Assembly (NCBI RefSeq): GCF_035627495.1
Contig: NZ_DASPLO010000150.1
Span: 1-64,000, forward strand
Origin: Methylocaldum sp035627495
GTDB taxonomy: Bacteria; Pseudomonadota; Gammaproteobacteria; Methylococcales; Methylococcaceae
Direction of reading: 5' to 3'
DNA length: 64,000 bases
The notes below the pieces were generated by a model. It had not been told where the DNA came from, did not search any database, and worked only from the letters and a program-made list of their open reading frames with translations. Of the stretch, positions 7,465-17,031 are shown in pieces (the first letter of the stretch is position 1; every line of letters begins with the position of its first letter). Both the position numbers and the translations under genes were made by a program.

Positions 7465-9051
7465 CTATTTAATTTCCGGCGCTGTCGTCCAGGTGTGGTA
7501 AGGGGGTGGAGACGGCAGTGTCCACTCCAAACCGTGCTCCTGGGCGCCTTCCCAAACTTCGTCGGTAGCTTTCTCGCCGCCGCGAACGGCCTTGATAATC
7601 ACGTAGACAAAGATCAACTGCGAGAAGCCGAAAACGAAGGCCCCTACGCTCGACCAAGCGTTAAATTCGGCAAACTGGATCGCATAATCCGGAATGCGGC
7701 GCGGCATGCCGGCCAGTCCCACGAAGTGCTGCGGGAAGAACAGCAGATTGACCGAGATAGTCGAGAGCCAGAAGTGCAGCTTGCCCAAACGCTCATCGTA
7801 CATATGGCCGGTCCACTTGGGCAACCAGTAGTAGGTTGCGGCAAAGAGCGCGAATACCGCCCCCGGCACCAGCACGTAATGGAAGTGAGCGACGATGAAA
7901 TAGGTGTCGTGATACTGCAAATCCACCGGCGAAATAGCCATCATCAAGCCGGTAAAGCCTCCCATCGTGAATAACACCACGAAAGCTATGGCAAATAGCA
8001 TGGGCGTTTCGAAGGTCATCGCACCTTTCCACATCGTGGAGATCCAGTTAAACACTTTCACTCCCGTGGGCACTGCGATCAACATCGTTGCGTAGGTGAA
8101 ATACAGCTCTCCGGCGAGCGGCATGCCAACGGTAAACTGATGATGAGCCCATACGATGAAAGACAGGAACCCGATCGAAGCCGTGGCGTAAACCATCGAG
8201 CTATAACCGAACAGCGGTTTACGCGCGAAGGTCGGAATGACCATGGAAATCACCCCGAAGGAGGGCAGAATCATGATGTAAACCTCGGGATGCCCGAAGA
8301 ACCAGAACAGGTGTTGATAAAGCACCGGATCGCCGCCGCCCGCCGCATTGAAAAAGCTGGTGCCGAAGAACTTATCAGTCAGCAACATGGTCACCGCACC
8401 TGCAAACACCGGCATAACCGCGATCAAGAGGAAGGCGGTGATCACCCACGTCCACACGAACAACGGCATTTTCATCAGGGTCATGCCGGGTGCTCGCATG
8501 TTGAACACGGTGACGATGATATTGATCGATGCCATGATCGATGAAATACCCAGCAAATGGACGGAAAAGATGGCAAAAGGCAAGTGCGCGCCGCCTTGAA
8601 GAACCAAGGGCGGATAGAGCGTCCAACCGGCTGCCGGCGCGCCACCTTCCATGAACAGCGTGCTCGCAAGGAGTAGTAAGGCGAAAGGCAGGAGCCAGAA
8701 ACTCCAGTTGTTCAACCGCGGTAAAGCCATATCCGGCGAACCGATCATGATTGGGATCATCCAGTTCGCCAACCCCGCGAAAGCCGGCATGACCGCACCG
8801 AACACCATGACAAGTGCGTGCAGCGTGGTCATTTGGTTAAAAAACATCGGATCCACGAACTGCATGCCGGGCGCGAACAGCTCGGCACGAATGATCAGTG
8901 CCATAGCGCCGCCGACCAGAAACATGATCAGAGCCGTCGTCATGTACAAGGTTCCGATATCCTTGTGATTGGTGGTGAACACCCATCTCAGGATCCCCTT
9001 GGCGGGACCATGGTCGTGGTGCTCATCATGAGTTGCCGCTGCTGATGACAT
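7465..9051 (-). CDS. coxA: Cytochrome c oxidase subunit I
   Basis: Catalytic subunit with heme a, heme a3 and CuB; it reduces oxygen and pumps protons. The 528-residue, 12-helix protein carries the conserved HPEVYIMILPSFG (CuB His and cross-linked Tyr), HHQFTVG (CuB His pair) and YHDTYFIVAHFHYVL (heme a3/a ligands) segments, and LHALVMVFGAVMPAF near the N-terminal heme a ligand. The N-terminal His-rich tail (THDEHHDHG) is ordinary for this group. It is downstream of coxB by about 30 bases in the same operon. Confidence 0.97.
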   Translation of the reverse strand: MSSAAATHDEHHDHGPAKGILRWVFTTNHKDIGTLYMTTALIMFLVGGAMALIIRAELFAPGMQFVDPMFFNQMTTLHALVMVFGAVMPAFAGLANWMIPIMIGSPDMALPRLNNWSFWLLPFALLLLASTLFMEGGAPAAGWTLYPPLVLQGGAHLPFAIFSVHLLGISSIMASINIIVTVFNMRAPGMTLMKMPLFVWTWVITAFLLIAVMPVFAGAVTMLLTDKFFGTSFFNAAGGGDPVLYQHLFWFFGHPEVYIMILPSFGVISMVIPTFARKPLFGYSSMVYATASIGFLSFIVWAHHQFTVGMPLAGELYFTYATMLIAVPTGVKVFNWISTMWKGAMTFETPMLFAIAFVVLFTMGGFTGLMMAISPVDLQYHDTYFIVAHFHYVLVPGAVFALFAATYYWLPKWTGHMYDERLGKLHFWLSTISVNLLFFPQHFVGLAGMPRRIPDYAIQFAEFNAWSSVGAFVFGFSQLIFVYVIIKAVRGGEKATDEVWEGAQEHGLEWTLPSPPPYHTWTTAPEIK

Positions 9052-9080
9052 AGCATTTCACCTCATCTACTGTTAATCGA

Positions 9081-10202
9081 TTAATGTTGCGACTTAATTT
9101 CGGACGGCTGAACCATGTCGCCCTTGTTGTTGCCGAAGGCGTTCCGCTGATAAGTCACCACGGCGGCCGTTTCCGCGGGATTGAGCGAGTCGTCGAATGC
9201 CGGCATCATCTCCCCTTTGCCTTTCAGCACCACGTTAAGGTGCTCATTGATCGGGCCCGTCGCAACTGGGCTGTTCTTGATCGCAGGGAAAGTTCCCGGA
9301 ATGCCTTCGCCATTGACCTGGTGACAACCCGCGCAGCTAGAGTTATAAACCTCCTGACCTTTCGCCATCAGTTCGTCCATGGTGAAACTTTTGGTGGCTT
9401 CTGCCTTAACCGATTCGGCCTTGGCCTTCTGCTCGGCGACCCATTGCTTGTATTCCTCATTGGTCTTGGCTATTACGACAATAGGCATGAAGGCATGATC
9501 GCGACCGCAGAGCTCGGTACATTGACCGCGATAAACGCCCGGCTTCTCGACCTTGGCCCAGCCGTCCGTTACGAAACCGGGAATGGTATCTTTCTTCCAC
9601 CCGAGATCAGGCACCCACCAGGAGTGGATCACATCGGCACCCGTGAACAGGAAACGGATCTTTTTGTTGACCGGAATGACCAAAGGATTATCGACGTTCA
9701 GCAGATAATTGGGGATCGAGGCGGGATCGATATTTGCGCCTAACTGGCGGGCTTCGTTGCTTTTCGCATCCAGCGAACTGAAGAAATCGATGCCTTCATC
9801 GAGATATTCATAACGCCATTTCCACTGATAACCGGTGACTTTTACGGTCATGTCCGCGCCACTGGTGTCATAAGCCTTGACCATGACGCTGGTCGCGGGA
9901 ACGGCCATAACTAGAAGAATGAGGAAAGGAATGACTGTCCAAACGATCTCGAGTTTCGTGTTTTCATGAAACTGCGCCGGGACCACCCCTTTGGATTTCC
10001 GGTGATGCATAATGGAGTAAACCATCATTCCGTACACGCCAACGCCGATCGCCACGCAAATCCATAGGATCAACATGTGTAGATCGTAGATGTCGCGGCT
10101 GACCTCGGTGACGCCCGGCGTCAAGTTAAGTGTATAGTCGGCATGAGCCTCCCCCCATAACACTAACCCGAAACCAACAAGCAGTCGTCTTATCTTATTC
10201 AC
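9081..10202 (-). CDS. coxB: Cytochrome c oxidase subunit II with fused cytochrome c (caa3 type)
   Basis: Receives electrons and passes them to subunit I through CuA. The 373-residue protein has a signal peptide (to about 20), two membrane helices (43-65 and 85-105), a CuA cupredoxin domain (H193, C228, E230, C232, H236, M239) and a C-terminal class I cytochrome c domain with C290-AG-C293-H294 and the likely axial Met in EMMPAF (332-333). The fused heme domain makes this a caa3-type oxidase. First gene of the cox operon. Confidence 0.95.
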   Translation of the reverse strand: MNKIRRLLVGFGLVLWGEAHADYTLNLTPGVTEVSRDIYDLHMLILWICVAIGVGVYGMMVYSIMHHRKSKGVVPAQFHENTKLEIVWTVIPFLILLVMAVPATSVMVKAYDTSGADMTVKVTGYQWKWRYEYLDEGIDFFSSLDAKSNEARQLGANIDPASIPNYLLNVDNPLVIPVNKKIRFLFTGADVIHSWWVPDLGWKKDTIPGFVTDGWAKVEKPGVYRGQCTELCGRDHAFMPIVVIAKTNEEYKQWVAEQKAKAESVKAEATKSFTMDELMAKGQEVYNSSCAGCHQVNGEGIPGTFPAIKNSPVATGPINEHLNVVLKGKGEMMPAFDDSLNPAETAAVVTYQRNAFGNNKGDMVQPSEIKSQH

Positions 10203-10244
10203 GGAGCCCTCTCCTCAGTCTTTAAAGAAATGCCTTGTGTTTAA

Positions 10245-10727
10245 TCACTTGCTATCAAACAAAATCTTTCGCAATTCGCCCGCGAGCGCCACACGCTCTG
10301 ATTCGACCAAAAATCGGCCGATTTCGACTTCTTTTCCGTGGGAGCGAAAAGACAAGCGGCTTGGGTGCCCCTTTATCGGCGCTTTAGCCCAATCGAGTAC
10401 CACCCATGCACGCTGGAATCGGTAGTTCTGCTCCGGCGTGCCATAATCTCGCTCTAGTAGTACCGAGGTATCCGTAATCGTAATAACTTCGCGAACCCTA
10501 CAGCTCCTTAACCCGAGCTTGAAGCAATAGGCCAAAAGAACCCATTCTGCTCCGGAAAAAGGCAATACAAGCCAGGCGCCCATTGATGCAAAGCCCCCCG
10601 CGATAACGGCCATCACCAAGGCGATACCCAGCATCAAAAATAGCGCCTGCCGGCTGTTCAGGGATGCGTTCGGCTTCAATACGAATCGCTGGCTGCCGGC
10701 CCTAGCATCCTGCTCTGACTCGATCAT
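10245..10727 (-). CDS. DUF2244 family membrane protein
   Basis: A 160-residue protein with two adjacent hydrophobic helices (about 30-48 and 52-72) and a soluble C-terminal part, matching DUF2244 proteins, which often sit next to cytochrome oxidase genes. Its molecular role is not known. It lies just upstream of coxB on the same strand and is probably co-transcribed or co-regulated. Confidence 0.75.
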   Translation of the reverse strand: MIESEQDARAGSQRFVLKPNASLNSRQALFLMLGIALVMAVIAGGFASMGAWLVLPFSGAEWVLLAYCFKLGLRSCRVREVITITDTSVLLERDYGTPEQNYRFQRAWVVLDWAKAPIKGHPSRLSFRSHGKEVEIGRFLVESERVALAGELRKILFDSK

Positions 10728-10836
10728 TTGAACCTCCGACCTCGGCTCACTTCATGAGCCAAAGTAGCCACCCTTAAGCGGGTGCAGAGAGAACCAAAAC
10801 ACCTGAAAAATAGGCCTTCAGCCGGCCCAGCTTAAG

Positions 10837-11559
10837 CTATGAGAATTTAACGTATGAGCTGAGCGCATGCAAGACATTATCCTTTGCCCAAGTAGGGAAA
10901 ATATCCTGAGCAAACCCCTCTCGTTCATCGTGAAACGGCAAGGCGGTCAGCAACGGCCAATTGAGCGAATTCTCCAAGGTCTCGAGATTTTCGGCTGAAA
11001 ATAAAAAATCCCGTTCGATCTGATTGGCGATCCAGCCTATACAGCTCACACCGGAATTTTCTATCGCGCGCTGGGTCAACAGGGCATGATTCAAACAGCC
11101 GAGACGCAATCCCACCACCAACAGTACCGGCAGACCGAGTACACGGGCTAAATCAGCCACCCGCTGCCGTTCATTCAAAGGGACCTCCCAGCCGCCGACG
11201 CCTTCCACCACCACGCAATCGGCAACCTTCGCCACTTCCTCGTAGGCCCGACGGATATGCTGGAGGTCGATTTCTTGGCCTGCCTTTTTGGCGGCGATAT
11301 GGGGCGAGACCGGCGGCTCGAAAACGAACGGATTGACCTGATTGTAGTCCAACCGGACTGATGCATTTGCCTGAAGCAACAAGGCATCCTCGTTGACCAA
11401 CCGGCCATCCTGCAAAAATGCTCCGGCAGCCACCGGTTTCATACCCGCCACGCTCAATCCCGCGCCTTTCAACAGACGCATTAAGCCCACGGTTACGATC
11501 GTCTTACCAACCCCGGTGTCGGTCCCCGTCACAAAAATACTGCACGCCTTCAAAGACAT
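10837..11559 (-). CDS. bioD: Dethiobiotin synthetase
   Basis: Closes the ureido ring of biotin using ATP and CO2. The 240-residue protein has the P-loop GTDTGVGKT (12-20) and the conserved MKPVAAG and VEGVGGWEVPL segments. It is the last gene of bioB-F-H-C-D and overlaps the end of bioC by about ten bases, which indicates tight coupling. Confidence 0.95.
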   Translation of the reverse strand: MSLKACSIFVTGTDTGVGKTIVTVGLMRLLKGAGLSVAGMKPVAAGAFLQDGRLVNEDALLLQANASVRLDYNQVNPFVFEPPVSPHIAAKKAGQEIDLQHIRRAYEEVAKVADCVVVEGVGGWEVPLNERQRVADLARVLGLPVLLVVGLRLGCLNHALLTQRAIENSGVSCIGWIANQIERDFLFSAENLETLENSLNWPLLTALPFHDEREGFAQDIFPTWAKDNVLHALSSYVKFS

Positions 11560-12395
11560 ACCGCGGGACCTCTGGCATAACCGTAAATGGCCTCAAAGGT
11601 GGCCTTTATGCCATCGCCGGCCGATTGGCTTTCATAGGCCGCGACCATGCGCTGCAATGCGCCCTTACCCGTCAAATGGCGCGCTCGGTCGATCGTTACG
11701 TTGTGAGCTCCCAAGCCTTTCAGCTCGCGCATCAGGTCGTAAACGGAGTTGTATTCCAACCTATTAATCTCACCGCCAACGTCAAACTCTTGAAATCCGG
11801 CTTTTCGCAAAGCGGATGTCAGCGCCGTCGAGTCGCCGAACGGATTGACGTGGGAGTAATCGTCGACCGAAGCCCAAGCCGACCGCAGTTCCCGCAGAGT
11901 CGTGGGGCCAAACGTACTGAAAAGAACGATGCCGCCCGGCTTCAAAACACGCGCCATCTCGCGAAAAACGGATTCGAAGCCGGAACACCATTGAATCGCC
12001 ACGTTGGAAAAAACCAAATCTATCGAACCATCCCGAAAAGGCAGCGCCTCCGCATCGCCGCAAACCAATCGCCCCGCTCCTAGCTCGCTGTACCGCGATC
12101 GCGCAAAGCGCAGCATGCCCTCGGCGATGTCCAAAGCGACGAGATCGGCCGCTGGATATAAGTCCATCAACCGTGTAGCCAGATACCCGGTTCCCGAACC
12201 GACATCCACAATTCGATCCGGAGAGAGGCTCAAGCGCGATAGGCGGGACAGCAGCCTCTCGCCTACCGTCCGTTGCAAATCGGCCAACCCATCGTAACGC
12301 TCCGCCGCGGCACTGAAGGAGCGACCGACCAACCGCTTATCGGGACGGCAGTTGGAGTCGATTTCGCCTGTTTGCAGTAAATCAGCGGCCATCAT
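11550..12395 (-). CDS. bioC: Malonyl-ACP O-methyltransferase BioC
   Basis: Methylates malonyl-ACP to start the pimelate moiety of biotin. It is a class I SAM methyltransferase: motif I is IVDVGSGTGYLA, followed by VALDIAEGML and CGDAEALPF, and the N-terminal VGRSFSAAAERYDGLADLQR is typical of BioC. Of several start codons, the ATG at 12395 (or the next at 12392) was chosen because it just overlaps the end of bioH; the frame is open further up to 12470, inside bioH. Confidence 0.9.
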   Translation of the reverse strand: MMAADLLQTGEIDSNCRPDKRLVGRSFSAAAERYDGLADLQRTVGERLLSRLSRLSLSPDRIVDVGSGTGYLATRLMDLYPAADLVALDIAEGMLRFARSRYSELGAGRLVCGDAEALPFRDGSIDLVFSNVAIQWCSGFESVFREMARVLKPGGIVLFSTFGPTTLRELRSAWASVDDYSHVNPFGDSTALTSALRKAGFQEFDVGGEINRLEYNSVYDLMRELKGLGAHNVTIDRARHLTGKGALQRMVAAYESQSAGDGIKATFEAIYGYARGPAVCL

Positions 12396-13164
12396 GTCGA
12401 GCAATGAAGTTCGTGACCAGCGAAGCGGTCTCGGCAGGATGAGTAATAAACGGCAGATGCGCCGCCCCATCGATCACATGCAACTCGCTTCGAAAGTTCA
12501 GCGCTTGCATGGACGCTCCGGCGGCTTTGGGAACCAAACGGTCACGCGCCCCCAAAATAACTAAGCTCGGAATAGTCAAACGACGCAATGCATCGCGCAA
12601 ATCGGCATGCCGCAGCAGACTCAATCCGCCGCGTAAAGCAGCCTGGTCGGGCGGTTCGCACTCGGTGACCCGCGCAGCAAGCTCTTTGACCAGCAGCCTT
12701 GAGTTCTCCATGCCGAACGTTTGCAGGCCAAGGAAACGCCGAATCGTGCCTTCATAATTTCCTTCCAAGTCCGAGGCAAATTGGGCGAGCAGCGCGGGAT
12801 CGACACCGGGCCAGTCATTCTCGGCTACGAAACGCGCATTTCCGGCCATTATAATCACGCTCTTGGCGCGGCTCGGGCACCGATCCGCGATATGCAGCAC
12901 GGGCAGAGCCCCCAGCGACCATCCCAACCAATGGGCATGCTCCGGCGCGATCGTCAGCAAGACATCAGCAAGATTGGTTAGGGAAAAGTCGCCGACATCT
13001 CCGCTACGCCCATGCCCCGGGAGATCAACCACCGTGACGCGAACCTTTTGGGCCAGCGTCTCCACGAAATCCCGCCAGACTCCGCTGTGCATCCCCCAGC
13101 CGTGCACCAGAACCAAATCGTCACCCTGACCAAAGGTTTCCCAGTACAGCCCTCGCTTCCTCAT
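12382..13164 (-). CDS. bioH: Pimeloyl-ACP methyl ester esterase BioH
   Basis: Alpha/beta hydrolase that removes the methyl ester once pimeloyl-ACP is complete. The 260-residue protein has the oxyanion motif HGWGMHSGVW, nucleophile S83 in GWSLG, acid D208 in GARDRLVP and H236 in GAAHLPF. It overlaps bioF by four bases. BioC and BioH together show the E. coli-type route to pimelate. Confidence 0.93.
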   Translation of the reverse strand: MRKRGLYWETFGQGDDLVLVHGWGMHSGVWRDFVETLAQKVRVTVVDLPGHGRSGDVGDFSLTNLADVLLTIAPEHAHWLGWSLGALPVLHIADRCPSRAKSVIIMAGNARFVAENDWPGVDPALLAQFASDLEGNYEGTIRRFLGLQTFGMENSRLLVKELAARVTECEPPDQAALRGGLSLLRHADLRDALRRLTIPSLVILGARDRLVPKAAGASMQALNFRSELHVIDGAAHLPFITHPAETASLVTNFIARHDGR

Positions 13165-14396
13165 GCCGAACCACTCACGGAAAACGAGTGATCTGCGGCG
13201 ATCATCAGCTTATTTTGACGCTCATCGATACCAAGCATCTCGGGCGGCAAATTGGCCAGCGCTTCCAAAAGCCTGTCCACCTGAGCCTCGGTATGCTCCG
13301 CAGTAAATGTGAATCGCAACCGCGCCGTACCCGCCGGAACCGTAGGCGGTCGAATGGCGGCGACCAGGAAGCCGGCCGACAATAGAACCTCGCTCGCCCG
13401 TACGGCATTCTGGTTGTCGCCCACGACAACCGGCTGAATGGGCGTATCGGATTCCATGAGACGCAGCCCCATCTGCATGGCCCCCGCGCGGAAACGATGC
13501 ACCAAGTAGTTCAACCTATCCCGCCGCCAGGATTCCTCCTGAACCAGGCGCAGACTGGCTCGGGTCGCTTCCGCCACGGCCGCCGGCAATGCCGTCGTGT
13601 AAATGTAGGTACGGCCGCGCTGGATTAGGAACTCGATGAGGTCGGCGCTTCCGGCAACGAAAGCGCCGAAAGTGCCGAATGCCTTTCCGAGGGTGCCGAC
13701 AAGCACCGGCACGTCGTCCTGAGTCAAACCGAACCGCGCCAAGCTGCCTCGCCCGCCGTCGCCAATCACCCCCAAGCCGTGGGCATCGTCGATCACCTGC
13801 AGAGCTCCGCACTGCTTGGCCAAATCCGCCAAAGCGGGAACCGGCGCCAAATCGCCATCCATGCTGAAGATCCCGTCGCTCGCTATGAGGCATCGCTTTC
13901 CGGCGGAGGCGCCCAGATCGCTCTTCAATCCGGCAGGATCGGAATGAGGATAACGCTTGAGCCGAGCCCCCGAGAGCCGCGCGGCATCGAGCAGTGAAGC
14001 ATGATTGAGCCGATCCTCAAAAACATAATCGCCGCGCCCTACCAGGGCAGAAATCACGCCGAGATTGGCCATGTAACCGGTGGAAAACAGCAAGGCGCGA
14101 TCCCTGCCGGTGAACTCGGCCAACTCCTCCTCCAGCGCATGATGGGCACGACCGTGACCACAGACCAGATGGGCCGCACCGGCCCCGACCCCATAACGCT
14201 CGGCTCCCTGCCGGAACGCATTAACGACATCCGGGTGATTCGCCAAGCCAAGATAATCGTTGCTGCAGAAGTTGATCAGTTTTCGTCCGTCGACGATTAC
14301 TTCGACGCCCTGAGGTCCTTCGATAACCCGGCGCCGGCGGTAAAGCCCCCGTCCTTCGAGTTCGTCGAGTTGGCCGCGCAGCCAATTACGCCACAT
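13161..14396 (-). CDS. bioF: 8-amino-7-oxononanoate synthase
   Basis: PLP enzyme that condenses pimeloyl-ACP with alanine. The 411-residue protein has the PLP-aspartate in VIDDAHG (near 203-204) and the Schiff-base lysine K238 in VGTLGKAFGTFG. It is about 20 residues longer than many homologues at the C-terminus. It is the second gene of the operon, 36 bases after bioB. Confidence 0.95.
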   Translation of the reverse strand: MWRNWLRGQLDELEGRGLYRRRRVIEGPQGVEVIVDGRKLINFCSNDYLGLANHPDVVNAFRQGAERYGVGAGAAHLVCGHGRAHHALEEELAEFTGRDRALLFSTGYMANLGVISALVGRGDYVFEDRLNHASLLDAARLSGARLKRYPHSDPAGLKSDLGASAGKRCLIASDGIFSMDGDLAPVPALADLAKQCGALQVIDDAHGLGVIGDGGRGSLARFGLTQDDVPVLVGTLGKAFGTFGAFVAGSADLIEFLIQRGRTYIYTTALPAAVAEATRASLRLVQEESWRRDRLNYLVHRFRAGAMQMGLRLMESDTPIQPVVVGDNQNAVRASEVLLSAGFLVAAIRPPTVPAGTARLRFTFTAEHTEAQVDRLLEALANLPPEMLGIDERQNKLMIAADHSFSVSGSA

Positions 14397-14432
14397 GATT
14401 TTCCAGCGACTTTTGCAATTCTGGAAAAATGC

Positions 14433-15449
14433 TCAAACCTGGTCTACGTATCCGGACATCCGAAGACCCAAGCGCTGGAAAAGCCGCCTATCGTTCTCGG
14501 CCGCCGGATTCTCCGTGGTCAAAAGCTTTTCGCCGTAGAAAATGGAATTGGCTCCGGCGAGGAAGCACAGGGCTTGGGTCTCGTCGCTCATGTCCGTGCG
14601 CCCGGCGGACAAACGCACCCGCGACTTCGGCATCAGGATGCGCGCCACGGCGACGGTCCGCACGAACACGAAAGAATCCAGTTTGGACAACCCGGCCAGG
14701 GGCGTACCTTCGACCTGAACCAGCATATTGATGGGCACGCTCTCGGGATGTTTCGGCAGATTCGCCAATTCCAGGAGCAACTCGGCGCGATCCTTGTCGC
14801 TCTCCCCCATCCCGACGATTCCGCCGCAGCACACGCTGATGCCGGCATCGCGTACGCGTTCCAGCGTATCGAGACGATCCTGGTAGGTGCGGGTCGTGAT
14901 GATCTTGGAGTAATACTCTTCCGAAGTGTCCAGATTGTGGTTGTAATAATCGAGCCCGGACTGCTTAAGCCGTTGCGTCTGGCCATCGGTCAGCATGCCC
15001 AAGGTGACGCAGGTTTCCAAACCCAAGGACTTTACGTTCTCGATCATCTCGCAAACCCGCTCGACATCACGGTCTTTCGGGCTGCGCCAAGCCGCTCCCA
15101 TGCAAAAGCGCGTGGCGCCCTGCGCCTTGGCCGTACGCGCCGCGCTCAGAACGGCATCCAAAGGCATCAGCTCTTCGCGCTTCAGGTCCGTGTCGTGACG
15201 GACACTCTGCGGACAGTAGGCGCAGTCTTCCGAACAAGCGCCGGTCTTGATGCTCAAGAGACTGCTGACCTGGACTTCGTTCGGATCGAAATTTTGCCGG
15301 TGAACGGTTTGCGCCCGGTAGACAAGATCATTGAACGGCAGGGCGAATAACGCCTCGACCTCATCCAATCGCCAATCGTGGCGCAGCAGACAATCCGCAA
15401 AATACTCGTGGGCCGCTAAATCCACCTGGGACTCTTCTGCTATTTTCAT
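14433..15449 (-). CDS. bioB: Biotin synthase
   Basis: Radical-SAM enzyme that inserts sulfur into dethiobiotin. The 338-residue protein has the 4Fe-4S motif C72-SED-C76-AY-C79 and the conserved YNHNLDTS and AGRTDM segments, the latter near the 2Fe-2S ligands. A GGAG ribosome site lies about 6 bases before the ATG. It is the first gene of the operon; bioA is not in this window, so the pathway is completed elsewhere. Confidence 0.96.
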   Translation of the reverse strand: MKIAEESQVDLAAHEYFADCLLRHDWRLDEVEALFALPFNDLVYRAQTVHRQNFDPNEVQVSSLLSIKTGACSEDCAYCPQSVRHDTDLKREELMPLDAVLSAARTAKAQGATRFCMGAAWRSPKDRDVERVCEMIENVKSLGLETCVTLGMLTDGQTQRLKQSGLDYYNHNLDTSEEYYSKIITTRTYQDRLDTLERVRDAGISVCCGGIVGMGESDKDRAELLLELANLPKHPESVPINMLVQVEGTPLAGLSKLDSFVFVRTVAVARILMPKSRVRLSAGRTDMSDETQALCFLAGANSIFYGEKLLTTENPAAENDRRLFQRLGLRMSGYVDQV

Positions 15450-15498
15450 GGCTACTCCGGAAAAGATTTGGGCTGTGGCCGAAACCGGCGATCAAATG

Positions 15499-15531
15499 CT
15501 GTTAACTTCAAAAACCGAAAGACGTGAACAA
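15499..15531. promoter_or_regulatory. Possible BirA operator between bioB and comF
   Basis: CTGTTAACT, 15 bases, then CGTGAACAA has the same 9-15-9 layout as the BirA consensus TTGTAAACC-N15-GGTTTACAA, with 6 of 9 matches in each half. It lies upstream of bioB and overlaps the GTG start of comF. The match is imperfect and the call is inferred. Confidence 0.5.
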
Positions 15532-16216
15532 GTGGCCGAACATTATACAGGATTGGCTCTATCCACCCACCTGTTTGCTATGCGGCGATCGGGGCGGGCC
15601 GGGGCTCGATCTTTGCCCGGACTGCCTGCGGTCTCTGCCTTACAACACAATGGCGTGCCCGCGCTGCGCGCTTCCGATCGAGTCGCCGACTCCGCAGGCT
15701 TGCGGACGCTGCCAGAAAAAATTGCCGGCTTTCGATTCCGCCTTTGCCCTGTTCCGCTACGACGAACCTGTTCGCCACCTGATCCACTCACTCAAGTTCG
15801 GCGCCCGTTATCCTTGCGGGCGACTCTTGGGCACCCTGATGGCGGAAAAGCTGGCGGCACTGCAAGAAAAGCCTTCCGCAATCATGCCGGTTCCCTTGCA
15901 CCCTAGCCGGTATCGCCAACGCGGCTTCAACCAAGCCAGCGAAATCGCGCGCACGGTATCACGCCGATTGGACATTCCGCTTGATCTACGTAGTTGCTAT
16001 CGCATCCGATCGACCGCGGCCCAGGCCGAGCTTTCGGCCAAAGAGCGCCGTAAAAACCTGCGCAACGCCTTCGCGGTCAAAACTCCCCTCACACATCAAT
16101 ACGTGGCCATTTTGGATGATGTAATCACCACCGGCGCGACGGTGAACGAACTCGCCGGAGCGTTACGCCGAGCGGGCGTCGCCCGGGTCGACGTCTGGGC
16201 TTGCGCGCGGGCCTGA
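15524..16216 (+). CDS. comF: ComF family phosphoribosyltransferase-like protein
   Basis: Homologue of ComF, needed for DNA uptake in competent bacteria. The 230-residue protein has an N-terminal zinc-ribbon-like region (CLLCGD, CPDC, CPRC, CGRC) and a C-terminal type I PRTase fold with the PRPP motif ILDDVITTGATV. GTG at 15524 is the only useful start, since a stop lies seven codons upstream. In several gammaproteobacteria comF is likewise next to bioB in the opposite orientation. Confidence 0.9.
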   Translation: MNKWPNIIQDWLYPPTCLLCGDRGGPGLDLCPDCLRSLPYNTMACPRCALPIESPTPQACGRCQKKLPAFDSAFALFRYDEPVRHLIHSLKFGARYPCGRLLGTLMAEKLAALQEKPSAIMPVPLHPSRYRQRGFNQASEIARTVSRRLDIPLDLRSCYRIRSTAAQAELSAKERRKNLRNAFAVKTPLTHQYVAILDDVITTGATVNELAGALRRAGVARVDVWACARA

Positions 16217-16623
16217 CCCGATTTTCAACGATATCGAGAGTTCCGCTTTTGACGCCACGATCCGCTTTTCGCGGGGCACGAAAAACACCCCCGGATTGTT
16301 CGATAACATACTGTTTTATTGGGCATCATCCTCATCCATGAAATGAGGGAGGCATTTTTCCGACATCAACCGGTATATCCCCGTAATTCTCGTGGCTTAC
16401 AGGGTTTTATCACCGATTTGGAACGGTTTATTTAAGACGATTGGTTTGTAAACGATGGGGACGGTGGTTAGAATTCGGGCGTTGTTTCCGCTTTCGTATT
16501 GGCTGATCCGCTCACTTTATTTCAAGAATAATGCAACCTTGGGCACCCATCACAATCTTTGCATTCTTTCCTAAGGAACGTGTCGGCTCAATAATCCTTA
16601 TCGGCTTTTTCTGCGCTCTCATT

Positions 16624-16830
16624 CTAATTTCCCGCTTTCAGTCCGTTACCGATTTTCCTTACCTCGCGCCCGTCACCGCAGAATTTTCTGCGCAGGAAGA
16701 GAATAAGTCCGACCCCCATAAAGATCGGAAGCCATCCGCCGAACATCAGTCGTCCGTCGACGACGATGACGGCCATGACACCGACCGGTATCCGCCCTCT
16801 TCCTATCGTTATCTGTTGTTGCGTCCTCAT
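16624..16830 (-). CDS. Doubtful small membrane protein
   Basis: A 68-residue frame on the minus strand begins MRTQQQITIGRGRIPVGVMA and has two hydrophobic stretches followed by a basic tail. No family is recognised and there is no clear ribosome site. An antisense frame (16531-16911) is also hydrophobic at its start, so the coding strand is not certain. The rest of 16217-17031 holds nothing I can identify. Confidence 0.25.
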   Translation of the reverse strand: MRTQQQITIGRGRIPVGVMAVIVVDGRLMFGGWLPIFMGVGLILFLRRKFCGDGREVRKIGNGLKAGN

Positions 16831-17031
16831 GCGAAGATTCTCGCCACCGGCGAGGCCATAGCTACGGACTGGATTTCCGAACCGACAGTCCCGCCTCCGC
16901 GCCGACTCTGATCCATCGCCTTCTGTTTTGACCGGCGGCACGCCTTGATCTGCCGCCTGAGCGTGCACAGCGGATCCGATCCGCCGTGTAGTCGCGCCTT
17001 TTGTTCCGAACCCAGAAGCTTGAGGAGATGC

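Noticed and set aside
14001..15350. 449-codon open frame on the plus strand
   Set aside because: Antisense of bioF and bioB; no recognisable domain.
16531..16911. 127-codon plus-strand frame upstream of the metal exporter
   Set aside because: No family, no ribosome site, and it overlaps an equally plausible minus-strand frame; evidence is too weak to call it.
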